Assembly: GCA_031261065.1 (NCBI GenBank)
Contig: JAISKD010000005.1
Coordinates: 1 to 51,350 of the forward strand
Length of the DNA: 51,350 nt
Direction of reading: 5' to 3'
From: Mycoplasmataceae bacterium
Lineage (GTDB): Bacteria > Bacillota_I > Bacilli_A > Mycoplasmatales > Mycoplasmoidaceae
Shown here: positions 21,917 through 32,345 of the stretch, one piece after another
Layout: each line of letters starts with the position of its first letter
How positions within the stretch are numbered: position 1 is the first letter of the stretch
Position numbers and translations under genes: made by a program
The notes under the pieces: generated by a model
The model's database searches: none
What the model saw: only the letters and a program-made list of their open reading frames with translations
What the model was told of the DNA's origin: nothing

Positions 21917-23038
21917 TTAGTAATTTCTAAGAGGCATGATTAGAGCTTTGTAGCTATCATCATTGCTTTGTTTAAAAGTGAATGGTTTAGATTCAGATGA
22001 GAATTGAAGACATACGTTATCTCCTTCAATACACTTAAGGACATTAGCTACGTATCTTGCATTGAGTGTTACGGTAATGTTTTGTCCAGAGTAACCTGAA
22101 AGTGGAACTTCTTCATAAGATGTACCAACATCTATTGACCGAGATGCAATTCTTAATGAATCACTAGAGATAGTTAATCTTAATGGTGTCTTATTCTCAG
22201 AAGATGCTACAACAAAGCCTCTTTCTACAGCGTCTAAGAAAGCAGCTTTGTTAATAATAGCACTGTAGTCACATTGCGCTTCTATTGCTTTAACAGCACT
22301 TGGGTATGGAGATTCAACTAAACGGCAAGAGAAAGTAAAGTCTCCTAGCACAATGATGGCTGATGAGTTTTTAACACTGATTGATACGTGTTGACCTTTT
22401 AGAACGGTTTTGATATATTTGAAGATAGAGGCACTAATAACAATCTTGGTTTTAGTTCCACCAGTGTAAGGGTGCTTCAAATAAGCTAATTGGATGTTAT
22501 CAGAGGCAATTGCTTCGATAAAGCCATCAAGACGTTCAGAATCGATAAGAACTGAGCTATAAACAGTATATCTTTCAGAATTAACGTCAGCTGCAGGAAT
22601 TATCTTATTGGAAAGATTAGTTAAGAAGTCAGATTCTACTTCAACCTTTTGGTATGTGTCATCTGCTTCTAAAGTAACTTCAGGGAATAGATCAGCATCA
22701 AGAATGTTGATATCAGCAGAGAATGTACCACTTGATACTCTAAGTACTGAATTATCAACAACTTCACAGTCGATATCACCATCTTTAATTTTAGCGATCA
22801 TTTCTGATATCATTTTTCCTTTAACTAGAACAGATCCACTAGTTTCTACTTTAACATCGTGGATAACACATTTACATGAAATGTTTTCATTGATAGCTAT
22901 AAGTTCTAATTTAGAATCACTAGCTACAAATAAAATACCAGTTAATGTTTGATTAAGATTAGCATTGTTAATAACACTATATGCTACTCTTAATGGTTCG
23001 ATTATTGATTTTTTAGAAATTTTGAATTTAGTGCTCAT
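21917..23038 (-). CDS. dnaN: DNA polymerase III beta clamp
   Basis: Ring-shaped clamp that tethers the polymerase. The 373 residues match the family and read through without TGA. The N-terminus has IIEPLRVAYSVINN, and the C-terminus ends in YKALIMPLRNY, the usual clamp ending (MPMRL type) of the third domain. dnaA is not adjacent. The 130-nt space upstream is extremely AT-rich (runs of T and A) but I see no clear DnaA boxes. The gene is followed by gyrB. Confidence 0.92.
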   Translation of the reverse strand: MSTKFKISKKSIIEPLRVAYSVINNANLNQTLTGILFVASDSKLELIAINENISCKCVIHDVKVETSGSVLVKGKMISEMIAKIKDGDIDCEVVDNSVLRVSSGTFSADINILDADLFPEVTLEADDTYQKVEVESDFLTNLSNKIIPAADVNSERYTVYSSVLIDSERLDGFIEAIASDNIQLAYLKHPYTGGTKTKIVISASIFKYIKTVLKGQHVSISVKNSSAIIVLGDFTFSCRLVESPYPSAVKAIEAQCDYSAIINKAAFLDAVERGFVVASSENKTPLRLTISSDSLRIASRSIDVGTSYEEVPLSGYSGQNITVTLNARYVANVLKCIEGDNVCLQFSSESKPFTFKQSNDDSYKALIMPLRNY

Positions 23039-23168
23039 AGTTTTAATTTTAAGTTAATTTTATTTTTATTTATTTTTATTATTAGGTCTGTCGGTTTGTT
23101 TTATTTGTTAATTTTTTAACCCTTATATATATTATATATACTTACCAACAATGGTTAAAACAATTAAC

Positions 23169-23495
23169 CTATTTTTTAATCTCTTCTTCAAGTGATTCTA
23201 AATTGACTTTACTTGTCTTTCAGTTTTTAGGAATAGTAGCATTTTCAGTTACTAGTCCTGTTACTCATTCACCATCAAATTTAGTTTCAATAATTTTGAT
23301 TAAACCATGAGTACTTGTAATAGCATCTGGTAGTTCAGAAACGGAAGAGATGTTAATCTCATTACCTTCTGAAGGAATAATAGCTGTAGTAGTGTTGTCA
23401 AAAACAATAATATCTCCAACACCTACAGCATGAGTGGTATTATCTTTATAAGAGAAAGGTTGTAGTGCTTCTACTTTTACCGCTTCAAACCCCAT
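23169..23495 (-). CDS. 108-aa hypothetical protein
   Basis: Unrecognised. It is soluble and beta-rich in the first 75 residues (KVEALQPFSYKD, GVGDIIVFDNTT), with a charged C-terminal helix ending ESLEEEIKK. TGA near 23265 and 23220 are Trp. It begins 11 bases after the rpsB stop, so both share a message. The position between rpsB and dnaN suggests a housekeeping neighbour but does not show function. Confidence 0.6.
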
Positions 23496-23506
23496 AAAAG
23501 TATATT

Positions 23507-24523
23507 TTATTTACTGCTAGGAGTTTCTCTATTAAACCTACCGAATGTTTTGTGGTTTAATACACTCTTTGTTTGATTAGCCTTAGCTGGTTCTGGTAGA
23601 ACGATATCACTTGCTTTCTTACCAAGAAGTGTTGCAGGTTCTCCTTTTGCTAATGCAATTGAATCAGCAAGTGCAGAAATAATTAATCAAACAGTTCTCA
23701 TTGAGTGATTATTCGCTGGGATAATGTGTTCTATTAAATCTGGGTTAGCATCTGTGTTAGCGATAGCTATAACTGGAATGTTAAGCTTTCTAGCTTCAGC
23801 TACAGCGTTATGTTCAACGATAGGGTTAGTAACGATTACTAGTTGAGGTAATCCTCTAAGAGTTCTGATTCCACCAAGAAATCTTTCAAACTTAACGATT
23901 TCTTTTCCAATCTGAACTTGTTCTTTCTTATCATACTTAGATATTTCTCCCGTTTGTTGAAGAGTAAGAAGGTCGTTGAATTTATTAACAGACTTAGAAA
24001 CAGTCTTGTAGTTTGTTAAAGTTCCACCTAGTCATCTTTGGTTAACATAAAATGATTGTGTTCTTGCACATTCATCTTTGATGTGGTTTTTAATAACATC
24101 ATTTTGTGTACCAACAAATAAAACACGACCACCACGTTTAACTATATCTTGAACAACACTACATGCTTGATCTAAGAATGCAATTGTCTTGATAAGGTTA
24201 ATGATTTGAGCTTTGCTTCCTTTGTTTTCAGCAATGTAAGGAGACATCTTTGGATTTCTTGCTTTAGCAGGAAGTCCCATGTATGCTCCTGATTCCATTA
24301 ATGTTTTTACAGGGATAAGAACTTTAATTCCTAGTTTTGCTCCATTTGTGTCAAAAAACTCTGTTGTAGCTTTTTCTATGTTAGAAGCGTTGGCAACAGA
24401 GAGACCCTGTGAAGTCTTGTTATGATTGTGTTTTTCACCGCCGGCAACTGAACTGTGTCCAGTTTCTGCTGCACTATGCGCAGACTTATGAACCGAGGTT
24501 TTTGATTTTAATTCTTTTTCCAT
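23507..24523 (-). CDS. rpsB: 30S ribosomal protein S2, extended
   Basis: Binds the 30S neck region near S1/S8. The core has KMSPYIAENKG (family form KM.PYIFGERNG), GGRVLFVGTQ, NQRWLGGTLTN and TNPIVEHNAVAEA. Total 338 residues against about 250 in most bacteria: roughly 60 extra residues at the N-terminus, rich in Ser, His, Lys and Gly, and about 30 at the C-terminus. ATG 24523 follows AAAAAGA and TATAAT at 24546-24551. tsf, the usual partner, is not next to it. Confidence 0.92.
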
Positions 24524-24650
24524 TCTTTTTAAGTTGGTTATGCTTATTATACTTAAAAATATTTAATATATAAATAGTATTTAATATGTTGATCAAATTA
24601 TAAATTGTATAAGAGTTGTTTTATATATACAATTTATTTAGTTTGAGAGA

Positions 24651-27600
24651 TTAAGGTCATGTCGTAACTCAGTGTATTTTACGTACTCAACCTTGGTCAT
24701 CAGGGCTAAGTATATTCTCAAATTTTGCACTGTAGTCGGATAAATCATCAGGAGAAACTTTTATCATAAGTCCGTCACCCGTGTAAGGCACGTCTTGCTG
24801 ATGTGACATGAACATTTGTCTAATACTATAGTCTGCAATGTGTGAAGGGGATACACCAGTTAAGTCGATGACTCCGGTCATGTTTACCATTGCGCTGAAT
24901 GCATATCCTCCAAGCCCTCCATTGTGATCAACTACTTGTAAATTACTACAATTTGTAAGGTATACGTTATGTGTGAAGGCTGAACAACCCATCATGAAGT
25001 AGCCTCCTATTTCTGTGATTGCCTCCGGAAGTGTTATATTTACATTAAGAGATTTGCATCCGCTGAATGCACCATCACCAAGTTTTGTCAGAGAAGCTGG
25101 GAATGAAAAACTCTGTTCTCCGTTGTTAAACGTAGCAATGTTAGTGTCATCAGCTAAAAAATAGTCACCTATTTCCTCTATTGTATCAGGAAGATGAAGC
25201 TCAAAATTGGAACCCGGTTTCAAGTCCTTCATAAAATCGGAACCTATTTTTCTAACACTAGTTGGAAGTGTGAGGGCTTGTGTAATGTGAGATAAATCAA
25301 GGAAATCATTTGGAACATTTACCAATGTGTTATCATTAGCAAATATGACTTCTGAGATAGATACAAATTCAATTTCAATTGCCTCACCACCCGCAATATG
25401 GAATGTACATGGATCATCTCCACTCTTATTGCTCAATTGATTTGCTACATAGTAATCATTATCAACGATTGTGTATGTTGATGACGATCCGCCGACTAAC
25501 TTTCCTGTTATTCTTCCACAATCCTCAAATACAATTTTTCTATAAGCTGGGCCCACATTTTTATTTGGAAAGTATTCCACAAATGCTTCTCTGTTGTTTT
25601 GAAAAGCAAATTTAACGCGTATTCCATTTGTGTAACATGGCACAGAATCATTATTTACACAAAAACTATCAAGAGCTTCGTCCGAAGCATCGGCGGCAAA
25701 TATGCCTGATATGTTAGCGCCACTGGCAAACCCTGTCATATCAATCAGTGATGCAAAGTTGTTACATCCAACGAAGAAAGAAGCACCAACACTAGTTAAA
25801 CTTCCTGGTAGTAATAATGGTTGATTAAATAACGAGCAACCAAACATAAAGTGGTTACCTATGGTTAGCAGTGCAATAGGCAGCGTTAAAGTATTATTAA
25901 ACGATGTGCATCCTTGCATAAAACTAGTTCCAATGCTAGCGATGCCTTCTGGCAAAGCAAGTGATCTGTTATATGATGAGCAATTCATCATGAACTGTAC
26001 ACCAATTGATGTTACCGTAGAAGGAAGAGTAATTTGGTTTGTAAGGTTGCTGAGATTTTGGCAAAAGCCATCACCAATTGTTGTTAGTGTATCATCACCT
26101 GCCAAAAATTTTACACCTGCAATTGTGTCCTTTCTGATATTTATGTTCCCTTGTGGTGTTACTAGACCGTTAATTTTTTCCGAAGGGTCCGAAAGGTTGC
26201 ATAGTTTACTGGCAAGCTGTTGGTTTGTCATATCTATTATCTCTACTAGAGTGTTGTCAGTAAGCATGATTACTGCCGTTTCCAAAGGTTGTAAATCACG
26301 GTACGGAGAAGTTTGTCTGTTTGGATTGTTAGCCCTAATATCTGCTTGATTAACACCATCGATAATAATTGCTTTTTGATAACAGTCGGCCCCTGCATTT
26401 ACAGTTGAAAAATTTGTAAACTTATCTTCTACTTCAATTTCCGCAGTACTCTCTTCATCAGCTAACCATTCTGCATCTAATGAACCAAAATCTACGATGT
26501 TTGTCATAGAATCACAATTATGTAGGAAACCATACCCAATTCCGCTCATTTCCCCCCCTATATCATCAATGGTTTCAGGGAGGTATAGCGGTTTGTTGAA
26601 AGATGTGCAACCATTAAGAAAGTAATTACCAATAAATGCGAAGGCTTGGTAGTGGCCACCACCCATGTCCACTTCAGTAGTAGGAAAAACGATTTCCTGG
26701 TTAAACGACGTACACCCTTCAAGGAAACTGTGCCCAACACCTAAAAGTGGCATTGTTACCGGCTGGTTAAACGACGTACACCCCTTAAGAAAACCGTTTG
26801 TACACACCCAAAGAGCATCACATAATTTTAGTTCAGAGTTAAATGCTGTACACCCTTCTAAAAAATCGCAATCATCAAATGTTTCAGCGGGGTTACCAAT
26901 AAATTTATACTCTCCAGGAATATCCAAAGTATGGTTGAATGACGTACATCCCTTAAGAAAATTATCACCTATTTGTTGAGTAGGGTATTCATTCTCCTTT
27001 GTTGTATCAGCTACTGGAAAATCTAACGCTTTATTAAACGATGTACAACCCATAAGAAAATCATCTCCAATACTATACAGAGAATGAGGAAATATAAGTT
27101 GGTGATTAAAATTTGTACAATTCTTAAGGAAATAGTCTGGTATTTCATATAAATCATCCTTGCCCGTAGCATCCAATTCACCAGCAAATGCCACACCCAC
27201 TAAATCTTCTCTAGCGACATTTATCGTAGTATAAGCATCGTTGTAAAATACAGGGATTCCTTCAAAACCATCTGTGCCATCTGCAGACAACATGCCCGCA
27301 AGTGTTTGATCAGTTATATCATCTTGTTCATTTCCAATTTCATATGTAATATATGAAGCACCATTTCTAACTACTATTTCTTGGGGATTGGCAAATGGTT
27401 CTACAAAAGCTTCCATAATTATAGTTTCAGTAACATTGATAGTTACACCATTATTTATTATTTGAATTCCACTAATAGCAAAGTCGTCACCCTGACTACC
27501 CGGTGCATATCAATTCTTATTCTCTATTTCAATGTATGCATTCCCTGGGTCATGATATACACCGATTTTGGGGTCGAATTCATTTGGTATATATCAAGTA

Positions 27601-28145
27601 ATAATATCATGCTTATGACTAATATGAGGAGTAATTCTAATCTTATGCCCGTAACCAACATAAGTAGATGAGTTACCTTGGTCATATTGTTCATTTCAGA
27701 TGCTGTATGTAATTTCAGTTGGTTGTTCTAGGAATGTTAAGACTTCTGAAATAGTCTTTTCAGCATCTTTATATTTAAGTGTAATTTTATTAACTTGTTC
27801 TTGACCTAAGTGTATGTCTTCTTCTTCATCACTATCATTAGTGATACTTAATTGTTTATTGTTTTCTCCACCAATAGTAAAAGTCAAGCCTAAATCTTCA
27901 TATACTGATTGATTAGGAATAACTCATTCATATTCTCCATCATCATAATTAGTAGCACTAGCAGTAATAGTTAATGTCTCACCAACAGCGATAGGTTGTG
28001 TTTTAGATAAAGTATATGAAAGTTCATCAGTAGGAGATGAAGGATTACTGCATCCTTTAGACAAAACAATAGGGAGTACTGTTGCTGCTGCAACTGCTCC
28101 TACTGTGATTGGTATAAATATTCCTAGTTTTGTTTTCTTCTTCAT
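24651..28145 (-). CDS. BspA-like LRR lipoprotein, 1164 aa
   Basis: Signal peptide MKKKTKLGIFIPITVGAV with LSKGC lipobox near residue 32, then a beta-rich N-terminal domain to about 240, then LRR_5/BspA repeats to the end. Two styles are seen: the first block, roughly residues 330-540, repeats FL.GCTSFN units, close to DUF285-type repeats; later ones are VTSIG.xFM.GCS.FN types. Such proteins act as adhesins in other host-associated bacteria; the role here is inferred. TGA near 24687, 27540-27700 and 27920 are Trp. It follows rpsO by 18 bases, so it may be partly co-transcribed with it. Confidence 0.88.
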
Positions 28146-28163
28146 CTTAATGTGTTAATGTAA

Positions 28164-28445
28164 TTATATTGTTTCGCTTAATCTGATTCCTAGTTTCTTA
28201 ACTAGTGCTCTGTATTCATCTAAATCATTCTTCTTAAGATAAGTTAATAGAGAACGACGTCTAGAAACCTTTCTGTAAAGACTTCTCTTAGTAGCGTAAT
28301 CTTTTTTGTTTACTTTAACGTGATTAGTTAAATCAGTTATTTCAGCAGTAAGCAAAGCTACTTGTGAGTTTACAGAACCAGTATCTTTTGCTGAACTTCC
28401 GTTTTGTTTAATTATTTCTTCTTTTTCTTTTTTGCTAATCGCCAT
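28164..28445 (-). CDS. rpsO: 30S ribosomal protein S15
   Basis: Binds 16S rRNA helices 20-22 early in 30S assembly. The 93-residue product has DTGSVNSQVALLTAEI and LTNHVKVNKKDYATKRSL, the S15 signature, and SRRRSLLTYLKK. Length is normal. The ATG lies six bases after TATAAT (28452-28457), which itself lies only three bases from the nusG stop, so it probably has its own leaderless start as well as read-through from nusG. Confidence 0.95.
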   Translation of the reverse strand: MAISKKEKEEIIKQNGSSAKDTGSVNSQVALLTAEITDLTNHVKVNKKDYATKRSLYRKVSRRRSLLTYLKKNDLDEYRALVKKLGIRLSETI

Positions 28446-28451
28446 ATTTAA

Positions 28452-28457
28452 ATTATA
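28452..28457 (-). promoter_or_regulatory. -10 box of rpsO
   Basis: TATAAT on the minus strand ends six bases before the rpsO ATG; no ribosome-binding site between them. Confidence 0.55.
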
Positions 28458-28459
28458 TA

Positions 28460-29188
28460 TTAATCTTCTATTTTAATTTCGTTTAAGCTAAATTCAACTT
28501 CAGTAACACGTCCAAACATGTCAAGTTCAACTTTAGCTTTACCTTCTTTTAGGTTTATAGATCTAACAATTCCTATATCTCCAGCAAATTGGCTAGCAAG
28601 TATTTCTACATTGTATCCAACTTTGATGTTAGTTGTATATACTGGTGATTCATTAGTTGCTTCTTCAATGTGTTCTCCAGCTTCTAATACAGCTGTAGAT
28701 TCAGATGCTTCAACTTTATCACCTTCACCACTAGCATATAGATATTCATCAATGCTTATTGGAATAGGAGATGCTCCTTTTCCAGATGATCCTACAAATC
28801 CTAGAACACCCGGAGTGTTACGTATAGCATATCATACATCACGGTCCATTATCATATTAATAAATACGTAACCAGGATATTTGTTAACTATAGATGTTCT
28901 AATTCTTTTGTATGAACCGTTAGGTTGAACTTCTCATTTAACACTAGCAGTATCTTTAAGATTTTTAGGAAAGTCTTCATCGTCTTTCTTAAAAGTCTTT
29001 TCCACTAGTTGCTTTGTTTTAAAGATTCTTATTTCTCCTACATATTTGTCATAACCAAAGTTATGTACTTTTTCTTTAAGAGCTTCAATGATTGATTCTT
29101 CCTTACCACCAATGGCAGTAAGAATAAATCATTGTGCTTGTGATGATAGTTCTATTAGTTCGTTTGTGTTTTCAATTGTGTTTGTCAT
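28460..29188 (-). CDS. nusG: Transcription termination/antitermination protein NusG
   Basis: Clamps on RNA polymerase and links it to termination factors or ribosomes. The NGN core reads AQWFILTAIGGKE near 18-30 and YPGYVFINM, IRNTPGVLGFVGSSGK; the KOW domain reads GDIGIVRSINLKEGKAKV. At 242 residues it is longer than most (about 180) because of an insert before YPGYVF and another, acidic, between NGN and KOW. Three TGA-Trp codons. AAGGAG precedes the ATG, fitting translation from the rpmG-secE-nusG message. Confidence 0.93.
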
Positions 29189-29205
29189 ATATTTTTCTCC
29201 TTATT

Positions 29206-29682
29206 TTATTTTAATTTCATTCATAGTGTATCTAATCCTAGGAACAATAATGATAGTACTATGATAATTATCATTATTGTTATAAAGTCCATAGCCATCT
29301 TTTTTCTTGTTGATCAGTGGACTCTTTTGAATTCCTTACCTATTCCGAAGATTAGTGCTTTGAATCTAAATCCTGCTGTTGCTTTAAACTCGTATTTAGT
29401 TTCTAATCCAGTTTTAACTTTAAGGAATTCAATCTTGGCATCAACCTTACTCATCTTGCCGCTCTTAATGTTGTCCTTGCAATCTAGTTTAGCTTGCTTT
29501 ACGAGTTTTAAGAATTGTTCTCTCTTATCTTCTTTCTCTTTAAGTAAATTTTTTACTTTAAGTTTTCTTTCGTTAATTTCCCTTTGTTTACTTATCTTAT
29601 CAGTTTTCTTTCGATCCTTATAAGATAAGTTACTATCTATAGGGTCATTAACTTTAGTGCTTAGTTTTCTAGTGTTTGCCAT
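29206..29682 (-). CDS. secE: Preprotein translocase subunit SecE, long N-terminal tail
   Basis: Clamps SecY in the translocon. The family part is at the C-terminus: EFKRVHWSTRKKM (family ELKKVxWPTRKE) followed by one hydrophobic helix of about 20 residues ending FLGLDTLW. Ahead of it lie about 115 residues, very rich in Lys/Glu and probably coiled; typical SecE has about 60 residues in all. TGA near 29312 and 29223 are Trp. The place between rpmG and nusG is the classic one, which secures the call. Confidence 0.9.
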
Positions 29683-29685
29683 AAT

Positions 29686-29832
29686 TTAACGATTTTCTTT
29701 ATGAACAGTAACCTTATTACAAGTTTTACAGAATTTATTTAATTCAAGACGTTTTTCTGAAAACTTGTTTCGCTGCACATGATAATTGCGGGAATTACAT
29801 TCTTCACATACTAATGTGGCTTTTACTTTCAT
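29686..29832 (-). CDS. rpmG: 50S ribosomal protein L33
   Basis: 48-residue large-subunit protein with four zinc-binding cysteines (CEEC near 9-12 and CKTC near 36-39), so the zinc-containing paralogue. The NYHVQRNKF and RLELNKFC segments match L33. It heads rpmG-secE-nusG, with three bases to secE. Unlike many first genes here it has a leader of about 54 nt containing hairpins. Confidence 0.92.
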   Translation of the reverse strand: MKVKATLVCEECNSRNYHVQRNKFSEKRLELNKFCKTCNKVTVHKENR

Positions 29833-29857
29833 ATTGTTTTTTGCAGGAGTTTAACAT

Positions 29858-29898
29858 AAAAAAAAGAAGCTTTTACGCTCCTGCTTATATACATTATA
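29858..29898 (-). promoter_or_regulatory. Promoter and attenuator-like leader of rpmG
   Basis: TATAAT at 29898-29893 should start RNA near 29886. The RNA then has GGAGC (29881-29877), a six-base loop, GCTTC (29870-29866) and eight U, a terminator-like hairpin. GCAGGAG at 29884-29878 can instead pair with CTCCTGC at 29849-29843 just before the rpmG start; the two folds exclude each other. It may be attenuation, or simply the terminator of the LRR gene upstream. Confidence 0.4.
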
Positions 29899-29908
29899 AC
29901 AAAATATA

Positions 29909-29955
29909 TTTAAAAGTTTAATTTGTGGTTTGATTTGGGATGTTAAACTTTTAAA
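29909..29955. repeat. 13-bp inverted repeat
   Basis: TTTAAAAGTTTAA (29909-29921) and TTAAACTTTTAAA (29943-29955) are perfect reverse complements around a 21-base loop, between the broken LRR gene and the rpmG promoter. It could be an AT-rich terminator or an operator. Confidence 0.5.
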
Positions 29956-29998
29956 ACAAACTGTTCCTAATTGCGACAAGTCTGAAATTAGTCGTTTA

Positions 29999-32345
29999 TT
30001 AACCTATGTTTCAAACGACGTTAGGCATGCTACCAACAAGGGAATTTCCCAATATTATATCTAGTATTAGAAAAAAGGTTTGCTCAGAACCAGCTGGAAT
30101 ATTTACGGTTAATGTAGCAGTCGAGGCTGGGTTATAAAATAGGCCAAGTCCTGCTTCCGTAAATAATAGCGGACTCGTAGCAGTCAATGCATTAAACACA
30201 CACCCACTAAAAGCGGCGCTTCCTATAAAAGCAACACTGCTTCCAAATGTTAATGTACCCGATAAGTTGGAACACCCTGAAAAAGCATACTCTCCTATTG
30301 AGACAACACTATTAGGGATTGCAAGACTTCCTGTAAGGCCTAAGCAATTCTCAAATGCGTGCTCTCCTATTGAGATAATGCCACTAGGAAGTTCGAGATC
30401 TGCTGATAACAACCCACTACAATCCTTAAAAGCTTTGTTTCCAATTGATGTAACATTGTTTCCAATTGTTAGTTGCCCCACTAAGTTGTTACAACCCTCG
30501 AAGGCACTATCACCTATTGAGGCAACACCACTGGAAATTGTGAGATTTCCCGTGAGTCCAGAGCAATTCTTAAATGCATCTGTGCCTATTGAGGCAACAC
30601 CTTCTGGAATTTCAAGATTTGCCGTTAATCCGCTACGGCCACTAAAAGCTTCATCACAAATAATTTTCGTTCCTGACACAAATGTGAGTGATGCAGCGAC
30701 GGGGTCCTCACCATCAGCAGTAACGCTTCAATATTTTCCGAAGCAATAATACACTCCACCATTGTTAAGATAATACACATTATTACTATCTTTGCATATT
30801 TTCCCATTCGTTAATGTACCGCCACCACTAGTATCTACGAAATTAGTATCATAGAATGCTTGATAACCTATAGAAGTAATGCCAGAACCTAACGTTAGTG
30901 TCCCAGTTAATCCAGTACATGAGTAAAACGCATGACCTCCTATAGACGTAACGCTATCGGGGATTGTGAGGTTTCCTTCTGTTGTTGTGAAGCCAGAACA
31001 ACTTGCAAATGCGTACTCTCCTATTGAGATAACACCATCGGGGATTGATAAAACTCCCCCCCACCGCAGAACAACCATCAAAGGCTTTATCACAAATAAA
31101 TTTGGTGCCCTGTTCAATAGCAATCGTTCCTGATGGAAAGTCACCACTATTGGTAACATTTGCTGCTTTTCCAAAACAATAATATGTGCTGCCATTTTTG
31201 AGATAATAAACACCACGTTCATCTTTGCATATTTTTCCATCTTGTAAAGACGTAGGAGCAGTTTTTACGAACCCAGTTCCAAAGAATGCTTGATAGCCTA
31301 GAGATGTAACACCACTTCCAATCGTCAGTGATTTTTCTTCTGTTGAACCTAAATTTATACAGTTGTAGAATGCCTGTACGCCTATTGAGACAACGCTATT
31401 AGGAATCACGAGATTTCCTGTCAATCCATAGCAGCTTTTAAATGCGTTCTCTCCTATAGATGTAACACTATTCCCAATTGTTAATGTTCCATTAAAACTT
31501 CCACAATCTTCAAATGTACTATCATGGATTTCGGTAACACCGTTAGGGATTTCAATATCTCCTATCAAGCTGTCGCATCCTTTGAAGGCATTATCTCCTA
31601 TAGATGTAACACTATTCCCAATTGTTAATGTCCCACCAAAATCTTCACAATCTTCAAAAGCACTTTCACCTATTTCAGTAACACTATCAGGGATTTCAAT
31701 ATCTCCTGTTAAATTACTACATTTCATGAAAGCAGACCCTCCTATAAAAGTGACACTGCTTCCAATCGTTAATAATCCTGTCAATCCAGCTTGCCCAATA
31801 AAAGCAGCCTCCCCTATATAACTAACACCATCAGAAATAGTTAAAGAACCAGTTAAATAATTGTTTTGATAAGTTGGGTTCCCAAATGCCATTGGACCAA
31901 TCCTAACTGAATAAGTTTTTCCTCCATCGGTGACTGTCGCAGGTATTACTAAATTAGCGGCTTCGTAATTGCTGGTGAAATCTACATAATATGTAACAGT
32001 GTTTGTTGCCTCATCTTTATAATAGTTTTTTAATTCACCATCTACGTCATCGCCTCAATCACTTCCATTAATTGCACCACTTGTTGCTGCAACACAAGAA
32101 ATCGAATCAGTAACAATTACTGAATCGCCTTCTTGGTCTGTAGCGCTAATTATATTACCTTCAATAGGAACAGCAGCACCAGAAGTATTTATATTGTGGA
32201 TAGTAAGAACTTTATTGTACTCTCCACCTTGAGATACTGTGTAATCAGCAGTTGTCACAATTCCAGCTCATACTATATTAGATGTAGCATTAGTAATCGT
32301 TATTGTTAATGTTCCACTATAACCAATTGTTGGGCTACCACTGCT
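29999..32345 (-). pseudogene. BspA-like LRR gene, frameshifted and without own start
   Basis: A long LRR_5 coding stretch that lacks a signal peptide and start. From about 32345 one frame gives an N-terminal domain like that of its upstream neighbour (GTLTITITN, later AINGSDW) and then repeats of the LTG.L.IP..V.SIG..AF..C type. At the G7 run (31056-31062) the frame breaks: beyond it the repeats continue in another frame to a TAA at 29999, and the first frame dies at about 30954. Losing one G would join them. It could be a phase-off gene, a true pseudogene, or an assembly error. Confidence 0.75.
31056..31062 (-). repeat. G7 homopolymer at frameshift
   Basis: Seven G on the coding (minus) strand. 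With G7, codons run into a non-LRR frame; with G6 or G9 the reading continues into LSIPDGVISIGEYAF. Such runs are classic sites of slipped-strand mispairing and also of sequencing error. Confidence 0.65.

Noticed and set aside
23039-23168. Possible oriC upstream of dnaN
   Set aside because: The spacer is AT-rich and dnaN-gyrB-gyrA is typical of origins, but I see no DnaA box cluster and dnaA is not adjacent. GC skew of the whole genome would be needed.
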